From assembly GCA_902628525.1 (NCBI GenBank), contig CACOMZ010000001.1, positions 62,001-126,000 on the forward strand: a stretch of 64,000 bases of DNA, written 5' to 3'. Positions 1-10,631 of this stretch are shown here, piece after piece (within the stretch, counting starts at the first letter, position 1; the number at the start of each line of letters is the position of its first letter). Both the position numbers and the translations under genes were made by a program. This DNA is from an uncultured Pelagibacteraceae bacterium. Lineage in GTDB: Bacteria; Pseudomonadota; Alphaproteobacteria; Pelagibacterales; Pelagibacteraceae. The notes below the pieces were generated by a model. It worked only from the letters and a program-made list of their open reading frames with translations. It searched no databases and was not told the DNA's origin.

Positions 1-1312
1 GCAAGCTAAAAATAAATCTGTCGATCTATTAAAAGAAGTTGGAATAAAAGATGCTGAAAAAAGATTTAATAACTATCCACATCAGTTTTCAGGTGGAATG
101 AGACAAAGAGTAGTCATTTCATTAGCGTTATGTTGCGAGCCTGAACTTTTGATAGCAGATGAACCAACTACAGCATTAGATGTTTCAATTCAATCTCAAA
201 TTTTAGATTTAATAAGAAGACTTACCAAAGAAAGGAATCTTGCCGTGATATTAATCACACATGATATGGGAGTAATTGCAGAGACAACTGATAGAGTTGC
301 AGTTATGAAAAATGGAAATTTAGTGGAAATTGGGAATACAAAAGATGTGTTAACACAACCAAAAAAAACATATACAAAAAGTTTAGTTAGTTCGGTACCA
401 CCAACAAATAAAAAAATTTCGAGATTTGTTATAATTGAAAAAGAAAATAAAAATGATTTTCAAAATAATATTAAAATTTTAAATAGATGGAATAAAAGAC
501 AAATTACTCATCAAAATTTGATAGAAATTAAAAATTTAAGTAAAAGTTTTGATGATAATTTTTTTACAGAAAATATTAAAAATTCAGTGAAGGCTGTTAA
601 TAATGTATCGTTTGAAGTAAAAGAGGGAGAGGCGTTTGGATTGGTCGGTGAAAGTGGTAGTGGAAAATCTACAATTGCAAAATTGATTGTAAATTTATAT
701 CAACCATCATCTGGAGATATATTTTTTGATAATATTTGTGTAACGAAAATAAAGAATAAAACTGAAATGATGAAATTTAGAAAACAAATACAAATGATAT
801 TCCAAGATCCTTATTCTTCTTTAAATGGTAGATTAAAAGTAAAAGATATTGTAGCTGAACCAATTAGACTTCACAATCCATCAATAACAAATTCGGATTT
901 AAATGATTATATATTTGACTTGCTAGAGTCTGTTGAACTTTCACAAAAATCTGCTGAAAGATATCCTCATGAATTTTCGGGGGGCCAAAGACAAAGAATT
1001 TCAATTGCAAGAGCATTAGCAACCCAACCAAGACTATTGGTGTGCGACGAGCCAACCTCTGCATTAGATGTAAGTATTCAAGCTCAAATATTAAATTTAT
1101 TAAAAGATTTACAAGAACAATTAAACCTAACAATATTATTTATAAGTCACGATTTACCTGTGGTAAGACAAATGTGTGATAGAATTGGAGTTTTAAAAGA
1201 TGGTAAATTATGTGAGGTCACAACTACAGAAGATCTTTTTATAAAACCACGGCATGAATACACTAAAGAACTTTTAAGGCTAATGCCAAAAATCGAGTCC
1301 ATTTTCGAGTAA
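1..1312 (+). CDS. Fused double-ATPase ABC transporter subunit, peptide/opine type (5' truncated)
   Basis: This is the ATP-hydrolysing subunit of a peptide/nickel-family importer with both ATPase domains in one chain, as in YejF. The reading frame is open from base 2, so the gene starts before the window; only the end of domain 1 is present (signature SGGMRQR, Walker B LLIADEPTTALD). Domain 2 is complete, with Walker A GESGSGKST, signature SGGQRQR and Walker B LLVCDEPTSALD. The usual C-terminal oligopeptide extension follows each domain. Permease and binding-protein genes would be expected upstream, outside the window. The substrate (di/oligopeptide or similar) cannot be told from the ATPase. 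The family call is secure. Confidence 0.93.
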   Translation, partial: QAKNKSVDLLKEVGIKDAEKRFNNYPHQFSGGMRQRVVISLALCCEPELLIADEPTTALDVSIQSQILDLIRRLTKERNLAVILITHDMGVIAETTDRVAVMKNGNLVEIGNTKDVLTQPKKTYTKSLVSSVPPTNKKISRFVIIEKENKNDFQNNIKILNRWNKRQITHQNLIEIKNLSKSFDDNFFTENIKNSVKAVNNVSFEVKEGEAFGLVGESGSGKSTIAKLIVNLYQPSSGDIFFDNICVTKIKNKTEMMKFRKQIQMIFQDPYSSLNGRLKVKDIVAEPIRLHNPSITNSDLNDYIFDLLESVELSQKSAERYPHEFSGGQRQRISIARALATQPRLLVCDEPTSALDVSIQAQILNLLKDLQEQLNLTILFISHDLPVVRQMCDRIGVLKDGKLCEVTTTEDLFIKPRHEYTKELLRLMPKIESIFE

Positions 1313-1364
1313 TTTTTGATAAGTCTAAAATAGTTAATAAAAAGTTGGAAATTCACTAATTATT

Positions 1365-1397
1365 TTGCAATCTCTATTATAGATTGTATTATAGATT
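1365..1397 (+). promoter_or_regulatory. Candidate promoter with an 11-nt direct repeat upstream of leuA
   Basis: A TTGCAA hexamer (1365-1370) lies 16 nt before TATTAT (1387-1392), giving a sigma70-like promoter with transcription starting just before the leuA ATG at 1415. The 11-mer TATTATAGATT occurs twice, at 1375-1385 and 1387-1397, one near-exact helical turn apart, which could be an operator. Assigned by eye only; AT-rich DNA gives many chance matches. Confidence 0.3.
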
Positions 1398-1414
1398 TTC
1401 AAAAAATTAAGGAT

Positions 1415-2992
1415 ATGAGCGACAAAGATAAAGTATATATTTTTGATACCACTATGAGAGATGGTGAGCAATCACCAGGTGCATCAATGAGTGTCGAGGA
1501 AAAAATTCAAATTTCAAGAGTGTTTGATGATATGGGAATTGACATTATTGAAGCTGGTTTTCCCATAACATCTCCTGGAGATTTTGAGGCCGTATCTGCC
1601 ATAAGTAAAGGTTTAAAAAATTCAATTCCTTGTGGTTTAGCAAGAGCTAAAAAAAAAGATATTGATGCATGCTACGAGTCTTTAAAATTCGCAAAGAGAT
1701 TTAGAATTCACACTTTTATTTCAACAAGCCCAGTTCATATGAAGCATAAACTTAATATGTCTGATGACCAGGTTATAGATGCAGTAAAAGAAAGTGTAAC
1801 TTATGCAAAAAAATTTACAGATGATGTTGAATGGTCTTGTGAGGATGGAACGAGAACAACCTTAGATTTCATGTGTAAAACAATTGAACTTGCAATTAAT
1901 TGTGGAGCAACAACTATTAATATTCCTGATACTGTAGGATATTCGATTCCAGAGGAATTTGCTAAAACAATTACTCATATTAAGAATAACGTTCCAAACA
2001 TTGATAAAGCAATAATATCTGCTCATTGTCATAATGATTTAGGATTAGCTGTAGCAAATGCTTTGGCTGGACTATCTGCAGGAGTAAGACAAATTGAATG
2101 TACAATCAATGGTATTGGAGAAAGAGCAGGGAATGCAGCTCTTGAAGAAATTGTGATGGCAATTAAAACTAGAAATGACCTAATGCCTTATGATACTGGA
2201 ATTAAAACTGAGCTAATTAGTAAAGCATCTAAAATGGTTTCAAATGCAACTGGTTTTCCTGTTCAGTTTAATAAAGCTATAGTTGGCAAAAATGCATTTG
2301 CGCACGAGTCTGGAATTCATCAAGATGGAATGTTAAAGAATAGAGAAACATATGAGATTATGTCTCCAGAAAGTGTTGGTGTTAAAAAAACTTCATTAGT
2401 TATGGGTAAACATTCAGGTCGACATGCATTTAAAGATAAATTAAACGATTTAGGATATACAGATGTGACCGATGACGTTATTCAAGAGGCTTTTGGTAAA
2501 TTCAAAGTTTTAGCTGATAAGAAAAAACAAATTTACGATGAGGATATAATTGCGTTAGTAGATGATAGTTTAATCGTAGATAATAAAATAAACGCTATAA
2601 ATTTAAAATCATTAAAAGTTTTTGCTGGTACAGGGGAACCTCAAAGAGCTGAAATGACATTGGATGTTTTTGGGGATATAAAACAAACTACTCAAACTGG
2701 AGATGGCCCAGTAGATGCAATTTTTAAATGTATAAAAAAACTATATGAACATGATGTAAAATTATCATTATACCAAGTTCATGCTGTTACCGAAGGTACA
2801 GATGCACAAGCAACTGTAAGTGTGAAAATTGAAGAAAACGATAGAACAACTGTAGGTCAATCTGCAGATACAGATACATTGGTTGCTTCTGCAAAAGCAT
2901 ATTTAAATGCATTGAATAAAATGTTGATAAAAAGGGAAAAAAAATCGCTTTCTGAAAATATTCAACATCAAAAAGTAAAAGAGGGAGTTTAA
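1415..2992 (+). CDS. leuA: 2-isopropylmalate synthase
   Basis: This enzyme condenses acetyl-CoA with 2-oxoisovalerate, the first committed step of leucine synthesis in the cytosol. At 525 residues it is full length. The DRE-TIM catalytic barrel is N-terminal, with RDGEQSPG near residue 16 and the metal-binding HCHNDLG and GIGERAGN motifs. The C-terminal third is the LeuA dimer domain that binds leucine for feedback inhibition. It stops at the base before the mreB start and carries the mreB ribosome-binding site in its last codons, so leucine synthesis appears co-transcribed with the cell-shape operon. No leader-peptide attenuator is visible upstream. Confidence 0.97.
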   Translation: MSDKDKVYIFDTTMRDGEQSPGASMSVEEKIQISRVFDDMGIDIIEAGFPITSPGDFEAVSAISKGLKNSIPCGLARAKKKDIDACYESLKFAKRFRIHTFISTSPVHMKHKLNMSDDQVIDAVKESVTYAKKFTDDVEWSCEDGTRTTLDFMCKTIELAINCGATTINIPDTVGYSIPEEFAKTITHIKNNVPNIDKAIISAHCHNDLGLAVANALAGLSAGVRQIECTINGIGERAGNAALEEIVMAIKTRNDLMPYDTGIKTELISKASKMVSNATGFPVQFNKAIVGKNAFAHESGIHQDGMLKNRETYEIMSPESVGVKKTSLVMGKHSGRHAFKDKLNDLGYTDVTDDVIQEAFGKFKVLADKKKQIYDEDIIALVDDSLIVDNKINAINLKSLKVFAGTGEPQRAEMTLDVFGDIKQTTQTGDGPVDAIFKCIKKLYEHDVKLSLYQVHAVTEGTDAQATVSVKIEENDRTTVGQSADTDTLVASAKAYLNALNKMLIKREKKSLSENIQHQKVKEGV

Positions 2993-4027
<1,035 letters not shown>

Positions 4028-4032
4028 AAGAA

Positions 4033-4881
4033 ATGGCTACTGGCAGAGATGATTTTGTAATTGCCATTAGATCTGCTTTTTTAAAAAAAAAAGATAAACA
4101 AAAATTTTCGCTATTAACATTAATTTTTTTATCAATTTTCGTCATTATTTTAAGTAACTTTAATTTTAAGGCAATTAAAATTATCAAATCAAGTATTAAT
4201 GAAGTAATTTATCGATCTTCATTTTTAATTTCTATTCCTGAAAATTATTTCAAAAATTTAAAACAAAATTTTGATGTTCATATGAATTTATATGAAAATT
4301 ATAATAAAACTAAAACTGAATTAGAAAGTTTTAAACAAAAAAAATTATCAGAAGACTTTTTGGTGAAAGAAAATGAAAAGTTAAGATCACTAATTGATGA
4401 AAATATTAAATCTAATGAAATATTTGCTAAAGTAATAATTGACAAAGAGAGTCCTTATTTAAAATCAATAGTTTTAAACAAAGGTACAAGAGATAAAGTA
4501 AAAATTGGCATGGCAATTATTGATGGAGTTTATTTGGTTGGACAGGTTATTGAAGTCAATTACACTAACTCTAGAGCACTTTTATTATCTGACCTAAATA
4601 GTAAAATACCCTCAGTTTTGGCGCCAAATAACATTCAAGCTGTAATATCTGGTACCGGTAGTGATTTTGGAATTATCGAACATACTCAATACGAATACGA
4701 GAAAAAATCACAAGAAGAAGATGTTATTGCATATACATCAGGTTTAGGAGGATTGTTTAAACCAGGAATTCCAATTGGAAAAATAAAAAAAGAGCAGAGT
4801 GGAAAAGTAAAATTTTTTTCAGATTTTACACAGTTAAATTATGTAAAAATAACATCTTATGAAATAGGAAGTAAAAAATAA
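4033..4881 (+). CDS. mreC: Rod-shape-determining protein MreC
   Basis: MreC is a bitopic inner-membrane protein whose periplasmic beta domain links MreB to PBP2. The 282-residue product has a short basic cytoplasmic tail, one transmembrane helix (about residues 25-45), a charged coiled coil (about 85-130) and the MreC beta-barrel domain, with the conserved Y-L-VGQV stretch. It starts 5 bases after mreB and its stop codon overlaps the mreD start, so translation is probably coupled. Identification rests on architecture and position as well as residual similarity, since MreC diverges quickly. Confidence 0.95.
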   Translation: MATGRDDFVIAIRSAFLKKKDKQKFSLLTLIFLSIFVIILSNFNFKAIKIIKSSINEVIYRSSFLISIPENYFKNLKQNFDVHMNLYENYNKTKTELESFKQKKLSEDFLVKENEKLRSLIDENIKSNEIFAKVIIDKESPYLKSIVLNKGTRDKVKIGMAIIDGVYLVGQVIEVNYTNSRALLLSDLNSKIPSVLAPNNIQAVISGTGSDFGIIEHTQYEYEKKSQEEDVIAYTSGLGGLFKPGIPIGKIKKEQSGKVKFFSDFTQLNYVKITSYEIGSKK

Positions 4882-5399
4882 TGTCTTCACTAAATAAAAG
4901 TCCATTTTTGCAAATTTTTTTCTCTTATTTACCCTTAATAATATTATTTTTTTCTGTATTTAATGAATTTGATTTTAATTATCTAAAGCTTGATTATTTT
5001 TCGTTTAATTTTGTATATTTATTAATCTTTTTTTGGACATTAAGAAATCCAGATCATCTAGGTTATTTAGCAATTTTTTTTGCAGGGATAATAAATGATG
5101 TTGTAATCGGAATACCATTAGGAATTAGTAGTTTTTGTTATTTACTTCTTTGTTCAGTTACAGCCTATATTAGAAATATCACCCTTTCTCCTAATTTTAT
5201 AAAGGATTGGATATCACTTTTATTTACAATCTTATTAATAAATTCAATTCAAGTAATAATACTTGATCTAATTTTTTTAATTCAAGTTGATTATACAAAC
5301 TACTTAATAAATTCTGGATTTACGTTTTTGTTTTATCCAATATTTTTTGTAATTTTTAATTTTTTAAACATTAGAATTGTGAGTAAAAAAAATGATTAA
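4881..5399 (+). CDS. mreD: Rod-shape-determining membrane protein MreD
   Basis: MreD is a small integral membrane partner of MreC in the elongasome. The 172-residue product is almost entirely hydrophobic, with five to six predicted membrane segments and the family pattern of a conserved G-I-I-N-D motif (around residue 70). It overlaps mreC by one base at the start and mrdA by 8 bases at the end. MreD sequences are poorly conserved, so the call depends on length, hydropathy and its position between mreC and the PBP2 gene. Confidence 0.93.
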   Translation: MSSLNKSPFLQIFFSYLPLIILFFSVFNEFDFNYLKLDYFSFNFVYLLIFFWTLRNPDHLGYLAIFFAGIINDVVIGIPLGISSFCYLLLCSVTAYIRNITLSPNFIKDWISLLFTILLINSIQVIILDLIFLIQVDYTNYLINSGFTFLFYPIFFVIFNFLNIRIVSKKND

Positions 5400-7296
5400 A
5401 TCCAATTCAGGAATTAGAAAAACTGATGTCATCAATAGAAGAATGTTTATAATTGGTGCAGCTAAAGTTATAATTTTTGCAGGAATTGTAGCTCGCTTAT
5501 TTTCATTACAAATAAACGAAAATAAAAAATATCTTACACTATCAGATAAAAATAGAATAAGAGAATGGAAGCTTCCTCCCACAAGAGGAAACATAGTTGA
5601 TTATTTTGGAAATATAATTGCAGGAAATTTAAAGGTTTATCAATTACATATTATTCCCGAACAAGTGGAAAATTTTAATTACTTATTATTGAGATTAAAA
5701 AATCTTTTAGATCTAAGTGAAAAAAAAATTACCAAGATTAAAAAATTAAAATCAGAGTTGAAACCTTGGGATAGTATAATTGTTTCTGAAAATTTAACTT
5801 GGAGTCAATTTGTTAAAATAAATAATTATTTATATGACTTGGTTGGAGTGAAACCAGTAATGACAATTTCTAGAAATTATCCTTTCAAAGATGTATATAC
5901 ACATGTTCTTGGATATGTTAGTCAACCAAATGAAGAGGAAATTTTAGCTAACGAAACAGTTCAGGAGAGATTTGTACCTGGAATGAAAATCGGTAAGTTA
6001 GGATTAGAAAAAAGACTTGAAAATCATTTAATAGGAACAAATGCAATTCAAAGATATGAAGTTAATGCTTACGGTAAAAGAATTAATCAACTTGAACATC
6101 AAAAAGGGAAACAAGGATCAAAAATTCGTTTAACTGTTGATACAGAGGTACAAAAAGCTTGTGGAGAGTTATTAAAAGGAAAAGCTGGTTCTATTAGTGT
6201 GATGGATATTTATACAGGAGATATAATTGCTATGTATTCTTCGCCTTCTTATGATCCAAATTTATTTCTTTTTGGTATAAGCCAAGACGAATGGCAATTA
6301 ATTAGAAATAACCCTTTAAAACCCTTAATAAATAAAACCCTTTCAGGTCTTTATTCTCCAGGCTCAACAATAAAACCAATTGTAGCATTATCTGCCTTAG
6401 AAAATAACGTTATAGACACTAAGTTTAAAGTTAAATGCACAGGTAAAATAGAATTATATGGTCAAACATTTCATTGTTGGAAAGAGAAAGGACATGGCTG
6501 GGTAAGTTTAAAAAATGCAATGAAGCAATCTTGTGATACTTATTTTTACGAAGTTGCAAGGCTATTGGGAGTTGATAGGTTAAATATTACAGCTGAAAAA
6601 TTTGGTTTAGGAAAAAAAGTTTTAGGAGAATATTTTGAAAACGAAAAGAAAGGACTATTCCCAAGCACAAAATGGAAAAAAAATAATCTTGATCGTGGTT
6701 GGGTTTTAGGAGAAACATTAATTACAGGAATAGGTCAAGGCTATATACAATCTACTCCATTGCAGCTTTGTATGATGACAGCACAAATTGCAAATGGTGG
6801 CTATGCAATTAAACCAAAAATAGTAGTAGATAATAATCCAATGACTTTGGAAGAGGCAAAGATATCCATGTTAGGTGGAGAATTGCACGGTTCAGATAAA
6901 AAATTATTTAAAAATAAAAAAAATATTAAAATAGTCCAAGAAGCAATTTTTAGTTCAACAAATGAAAGATTTGGAACTTCTTATAGATCTAGAATAGATG
7001 ATCCTAAATATCAATTTGCAGGTAAAACTGGAACAGCGCAGGTGAAAAGAATTAGTAAAAGGGAACGTGAATTAGACTTAGAACTAGAGCAAATTCCTTA
7101 CAAAGATAGAGATCATGCTTTGTATGTTGCGTACGGTCCATATATTAATCCAAGGTACGCTCTTAGCATAATTGTAGAGCATGGTGGATCTGGGAGTAAG
7201 GCAGCAGCACCTATTGCAAAAAAACTTTTTAAGTTAATTATTGACAGACATGAATTAAGAAAAAAACAATCTAATTTTGAGGAGATCAGTATTTAA
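5392..7296 (+). CDS. mrdA: Penicillin-binding protein 2, elongasome transpeptidase
   Basis: PBP2 cross-links peptidoglycan in the periplasm with RodA as its glycosyltransferase partner. The 634-residue class B PBP has a cytoplasmic N-terminus, one membrane anchor (about residues 19-38), a PBP dimer (pedestal) domain to about residue 230 and a C-terminal transpeptidase domain. Catalytic motifs are visible: S325-T-I-K328, SCD after QAMKQ-like context, and KTGTAQ. It overlaps mreD by 8 bases and is followed immediately by rodA. Length and motif order are normal for MrdA/SpoVD-type PBP2. Confidence 0.97.
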   Translation: MIKSNSGIRKTDVINRRMFIIGAAKVIIFAGIVARLFSLQINENKKYLTLSDKNRIREWKLPPTRGNIVDYFGNIIAGNLKVYQLHIIPEQVENFNYLLLRLKNLLDLSEKKITKIKKLKSELKPWDSIIVSENLTWSQFVKINNYLYDLVGVKPVMTISRNYPFKDVYTHVLGYVSQPNEEEILANETVQERFVPGMKIGKLGLEKRLENHLIGTNAIQRYEVNAYGKRINQLEHQKGKQGSKIRLTVDTEVQKACGELLKGKAGSISVMDIYTGDIIAMYSSPSYDPNLFLFGISQDEWQLIRNNPLKPLINKTLSGLYSPGSTIKPIVALSALENNVIDTKFKVKCTGKIELYGQTFHCWKEKGHGWVSLKNAMKQSCDTYFYEVARLLGVDRLNITAEKFGLGKKVLGEYFENEKKGLFPSTKWKKNNLDRGWVLGETLITGIGQGYIQSTPLQLCMMTAQIANGGYAIKPKIVVDNNPMTLEEAKISMLGGELHGSDKKLFKNKKNIKIVQEAIFSSTNERFGTSYRSRIDDPKYQFAGKTGTAQVKRISKRERELDLELEQIPYKDRDHALYVAYGPYINPRYALSIIVEHGGSGSKAAAPIAKKLFKLIIDRHELRKKQSNFEEISI

Positions 7297-8421
7297 ATGT
7301 ATCAAAAGGATAGATTGAATAATGAGATTACAATTTTACAAAAAATTAAAAACTTAGATTATATTCTGATAATATCAGTTGCATTACTATCTATAATTAG
7401 TTTATTTGTTATGTACTCGACCGACGGAGGTGAGGTACTTTTTCACACAAAAAACCATTTTATAAAACTTGCTGTTTTTTTTCCTCTTATGATTTTTGTT
7501 GCTTTTTTTAATATTAAATTTTGGCATAATTTTTCGTATATAATTTATTTGTTAATTATTCTGCTTTTAGTCTGGGTTTCATTTTTTGGAATTAAGTCCT
7601 CTGGTTCACAAAGATGGATGGACGTATATTTATTTGTCCTTCAACCGTCTGAATTAATGAAAGTAGCTATTATTCTGTGTTTAGCAAAATACTATCACAG
7701 ATTAAAAATTGAAAATGTTAACTCTTTCACTAGTATAATTTTTGTTCTATCATTGATAACAATACCTATTATTTTTGTAATATCTCAACCTGATCTTGGA
7801 ACATCAATATTAATAGCCTTAAGTGGTTTAATAATTTTATGGCTAGGAGGAGTGAAGTTTAAGTACTTTATGTACTCTTTTATTACTTTTTTAATATCTC
7901 TGCCGTTCATAATTTCATTTCTAAAACCCTATCAAAAATTAAGAATATTAACTTTTTTAGACCCAGACAGAGACCCTCTTGGTGCTGGGTATCAAATAAT
8001 ACAATCTAAAATAGCTATAGGATCAGGCGGACTTGATGGAAAAGGTTTTCTAAAAGGAACTCAAAGTTATCTAGATTTTTTACCAGAAAAACATACAGAT
8101 TTTATATTTACCTTGTTCTCAGAAGAGTTTGGTTTCATAGGTTCTGTTGGTCTTTTAATATTATATTCAATAATCATTTTTAGAATTGTGAGAATAGGGT
8201 CAATTTCAAGAAGTAATTTTGCTAGGCTTTTTTGTTTTGGTTACGCTTTTGCAATTTTTATTTACATTGTAGTAAACCTCTCGATGGTTCTTGGCTTATT
8301 GCCAATAGTAGGTTCACCATTACCAATATTGTCTTATGGAGGTTCTTCAATGTTGGCAACTATGATAGGTTTTGGTATCGTATTGAGTGCGAAAATCAAT
8401 CATAAGCAAATTATTGCCTAG
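7297..8421 (+). CDS. rodA: SEDS-family peptidoglycan glycosyltransferase RodA
   Basis: RodA polymerises lipid II into glycan strands for side-wall growth, as partner of PBP2. The 374-residue polytopic protein has about ten membrane helices and the SEDS signatures: GAGYQIIQSKIAIGSGG (about residues 228-244), the LPEKHTDFIF segment with the conserved catalytic aspartate, and a C-terminal PILSYGGSS motif. Its ATG comes directly after the mrdA stop codon. It is the last gene of the mre/rod operon; no clear terminator hairpin follows before the next gene. Confidence 0.97.
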   Translation: MYQKDRLNNEITILQKIKNLDYILIISVALLSIISLFVMYSTDGGEVLFHTKNHFIKLAVFFPLMIFVAFFNIKFWHNFSYIIYLLIILLLVWVSFFGIKSSGSQRWMDVYLFVLQPSELMKVAIILCLAKYYHRLKIENVNSFTSIIFVLSLITIPIIFVISQPDLGTSILIALSGLIILWLGGVKFKYFMYSFITFLISLPFIISFLKPYQKLRILTFLDPDRDPLGAGYQIIQSKIAIGSGGLDGKGFLKGTQSYLDFLPEKHTDFIFTLFSEEFGFIGSVGLLILYSIIIFRIVRIGSISRSNFARLFCFGYAFAIFIYIVVNLSMVLGLLPIVGSPLPILSYGGSSMLATMIGFGIVLSAKINHKQIIA

Positions 8422-8486
8422 TAAAAAATTAAATTTGCATAATTTGTCACTCTGATATTTTAATTTTTTACTTGTATAACAATCAC

Positions 8487-9728
8487 GTGGATAAAATATT
8501 TAAAGTAGGAATAGTTGGAGCTGGTATACAGGGTGTATCTAATGCTTTATTTTTACAAAAAAAAGGATTTGATGTAACTATTTTTGATAGAGATAATCCC
8601 GGTAGTCAGGCTGCCTCTTATGGTAATGCAGGCCATTTCTCTCCCTATGCTTCTCTTTCCTTAAATAGGACTGATGTTTTAGCAGATGTACCAGCCATGC
8701 TTTTAAGTTCCACAGGACCACTTGCTTTAAAATGGAATTATGTGCCTAAAATGATTCCTTGGTTTATAAAATTTATGATGAATACAACTAAGAATAAGAT
8801 GATGCATACGGCAAAAAATATGCATCAAATTTTAGATTTAGCCCTACCTGCATACGATGAATTATTTGATGAAATCGATTTGGAGGGGTTAGTTGAAAAT
8901 AAAGGAATTCTTTATATTTGGAATGATAAAGATTTAAAAAGTAGAGAGTTAGAAATTAGAGTAAGAGAAGAATTGGGGGTGAAGCAGCAGTTGGTTAATA
9001 AATCTGAAATTCATGATCTTGAACCACATATAAAACCTTTTTACCACGCTGGAGTATATTATTCTTATGCAAGACATGCGCGTAATCCAAAAAAAATTCT
9101 TTTAAAATTGTTTGATTTATTTTTAAAAAAAGGTGGAAAATTTAACAAAGTTAATATTACCGATATAGGTTTTGATAATGAAAAACCAATTTTTAAAACT
9201 GAAACACAAAATTATTTTTTTGATAAAGCTGTAATTGCTTGTGGAGCTTTTTCTAAAAAGTTAACTGATAACCTTGGTGAAAAAATACCTTTGGATACTG
9301 AAAGGGGGTATCACGTTCACTTCAAAAATTGTGACCATTTGTTAAGCAGACCAGTAATATTTTCTAACCGTGGATTTGGAATAACGCCAATGGAACAAGG
9401 ATTAAGAGTTGTTGGTACAGTAGAATTTGGTGGCTTGGAAAATCCCATGTCTAAATCTAGAGTAAAGAATTTGATAACCAATGCAAAGTACATGCTTGGT
9501 GATTTACCTGAACATCAGGACGAATGGTTGGGGTTTAGACCTACTTTGCCTGATTTTTTACCTGTAATGGGACCATCAAAAAATTACAAAAATATTTATT
9601 ATTGTTTCGGCCATCATCATTTGGGATGGACTTTAGGTCCAATTTCTGGAAAGATTGTGTCAGGAATGATAGCGAACGAAAATACAAATTTAAATTTAAA
9701 ACCTTATAGCTCGCTTAGATTTAGTTAA
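8487..9728 (+). CDS. DadA-like FAD-dependent amino-acid dehydrogenase/oxidase
   Basis: This is a DAO-superfamily flavoenzyme that would oxidatively deaminate a D-amino acid or N-substituted amino acid to a 2-oxo acid. It shows an N-terminal FAD Rossmann motif GIVGAGIQG, the DadA-like SYGNAGHFSPYA segment and a C-terminal HHHLGWTLGP that closes over the flavin. The GTG at 8487 gives 413 residues starting just before the Rossmann strand; an in-frame TTG at 8472 would add five residues, and neither has a good ribosome-binding site. It heads a plus-strand run with an EamA transporter and a hydroxyacid dehydrogenase. The exact substrate is unknown. Confidence 0.85.
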   Translation: MDKIFKVGIVGAGIQGVSNALFLQKKGFDVTIFDRDNPGSQAASYGNAGHFSPYASLSLNRTDVLADVPAMLLSSTGPLALKWNYVPKMIPWFIKFMMNTTKNKMMHTAKNMHQILDLALPAYDELFDEIDLEGLVENKGILYIWNDKDLKSRELEIRVREELGVKQQLVNKSEIHDLEPHIKPFYHAGVYYSYARHARNPKKILLKLFDLFLKKGGKFNKVNITDIGFDNEKPIFKTETQNYFFDKAVIACGAFSKKLTDNLGEKIPLDTERGYHVHFKNCDHLLSRPVIFSNRGFGITPMEQGLRVVGTVEFGGLENPMSKSRVKNLITNAKYMLGDLPEHQDEWLGFRPTLPDFLPVMGPSKNYKNIYYCFGHHHLGWTLGPISGKIVSGMIANENTNLNLKPYSSLRFS

Positions 9729-10631
9729 GTGACGAAAGACAATAATTTTTTAGCCTATTTATATCTATTTTTAACAGTAACTTTTTGGGCAGGAAACTTT
9801 GTGGTTGGTAAGCTTGCTAGTTTTTATGAGGTTCCACCTTTTTCTTTAAACTTTTATCGATGGTTTTTTGCTTGGTTAATTTTAGCACCTTTTACAATCC
9901 CCGAAATTTTATATAAGAGAAAGTATATATTAAACAACTATAAGCTTTTCATCATATTAGGAGTTACTAGTATAACAATATTTAACTCCATTGTTTATTA
10001 TTCTTTAAATTTTACTCAGGTTATAAGCGGTGTATTGATGATATCAACTATACCTGTAATGATCATGTTGTTTTCATCAATTTTAAAAATAGAGAAAACA
10101 AATATATTTCAGATTGTAGGAGTTATATTTTCTTTTATAGGAGTAATTACAATTATTACTAAAGCAAATTTAGAAATATTAAAAAATTTAGATTTTAATA
10201 AAGGTGACATTACTATGGTAATAGCAATGTTCTCCTGGGCATTATATTCTACATTATTAAAAAGTAAAAAATATGAGTTAACTCAAATTTCATTACTTCA
10301 GGTAGTAATAACCTTTGGTTTAATATTTTTAATACCTATTTATTTTATTGAGTATCAAATTGGTTTTAGAATTAATTTAGAGTTACCTTTCATTTTAATT
10401 TTATCCTATGTTGTTTTGTTTCCAGGATTGGCATCTTTTCTTTTATGGATAAAAGGAATTTCTATGATTGGTGCGAACCGTTCAGGTGTCTTTTTGCATT
10501 TAATGCCAATATTGAGCGCAATAATGGCAATGATTTTTTTTAGTGAAAAATTTATGTTTTATCATATTTTAGGCGCGTGTTTTATTATCTCAGGAATACT
10601 ACTATCAAATAAAAAGGTTAAAAATGCTTAA
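9729..10631 (+). CDS. EamA/DMT-family transporter
   Basis: This is a drug/metabolite-superfamily inner-membrane transporter, typically an exporter of amino acids or related metabolites. The 300-residue protein has ten predicted helices in two EamA repeats, with TFWAGNFVVGK at the start of repeat 1 and the matching F-W-ALYSTLLK at the start of repeat 2. A GTG start follows the stop of the DadA-like gene directly, and the gene overlaps the next one by 8 bases, so it belongs to the same transcription unit. The substrate is not predictable. Confidence 0.9.
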   Translation: MTKDNNFLAYLYLFLTVTFWAGNFVVGKLASFYEVPPFSLNFYRWFFAWLILAPFTIPEILYKRKYILNNYKLFIILGVTSITIFNSIVYYSLNFTQVISGVLMISTIPVMIMLFSSILKIEKTNIFQIVGVIFSFIGVITIITKANLEILKNLDFNKGDITMVIAMFSWALYSTLLKSKKYELTQISLLQVVITFGLIFLIPIYFIEYQIGFRINLELPFILILSYVVLFPGLASFLLWIKGISMIGANRSGVFLHLMPILSAIMAMIFFSEKFMFYHILGACFIISGILLSNKKVKNA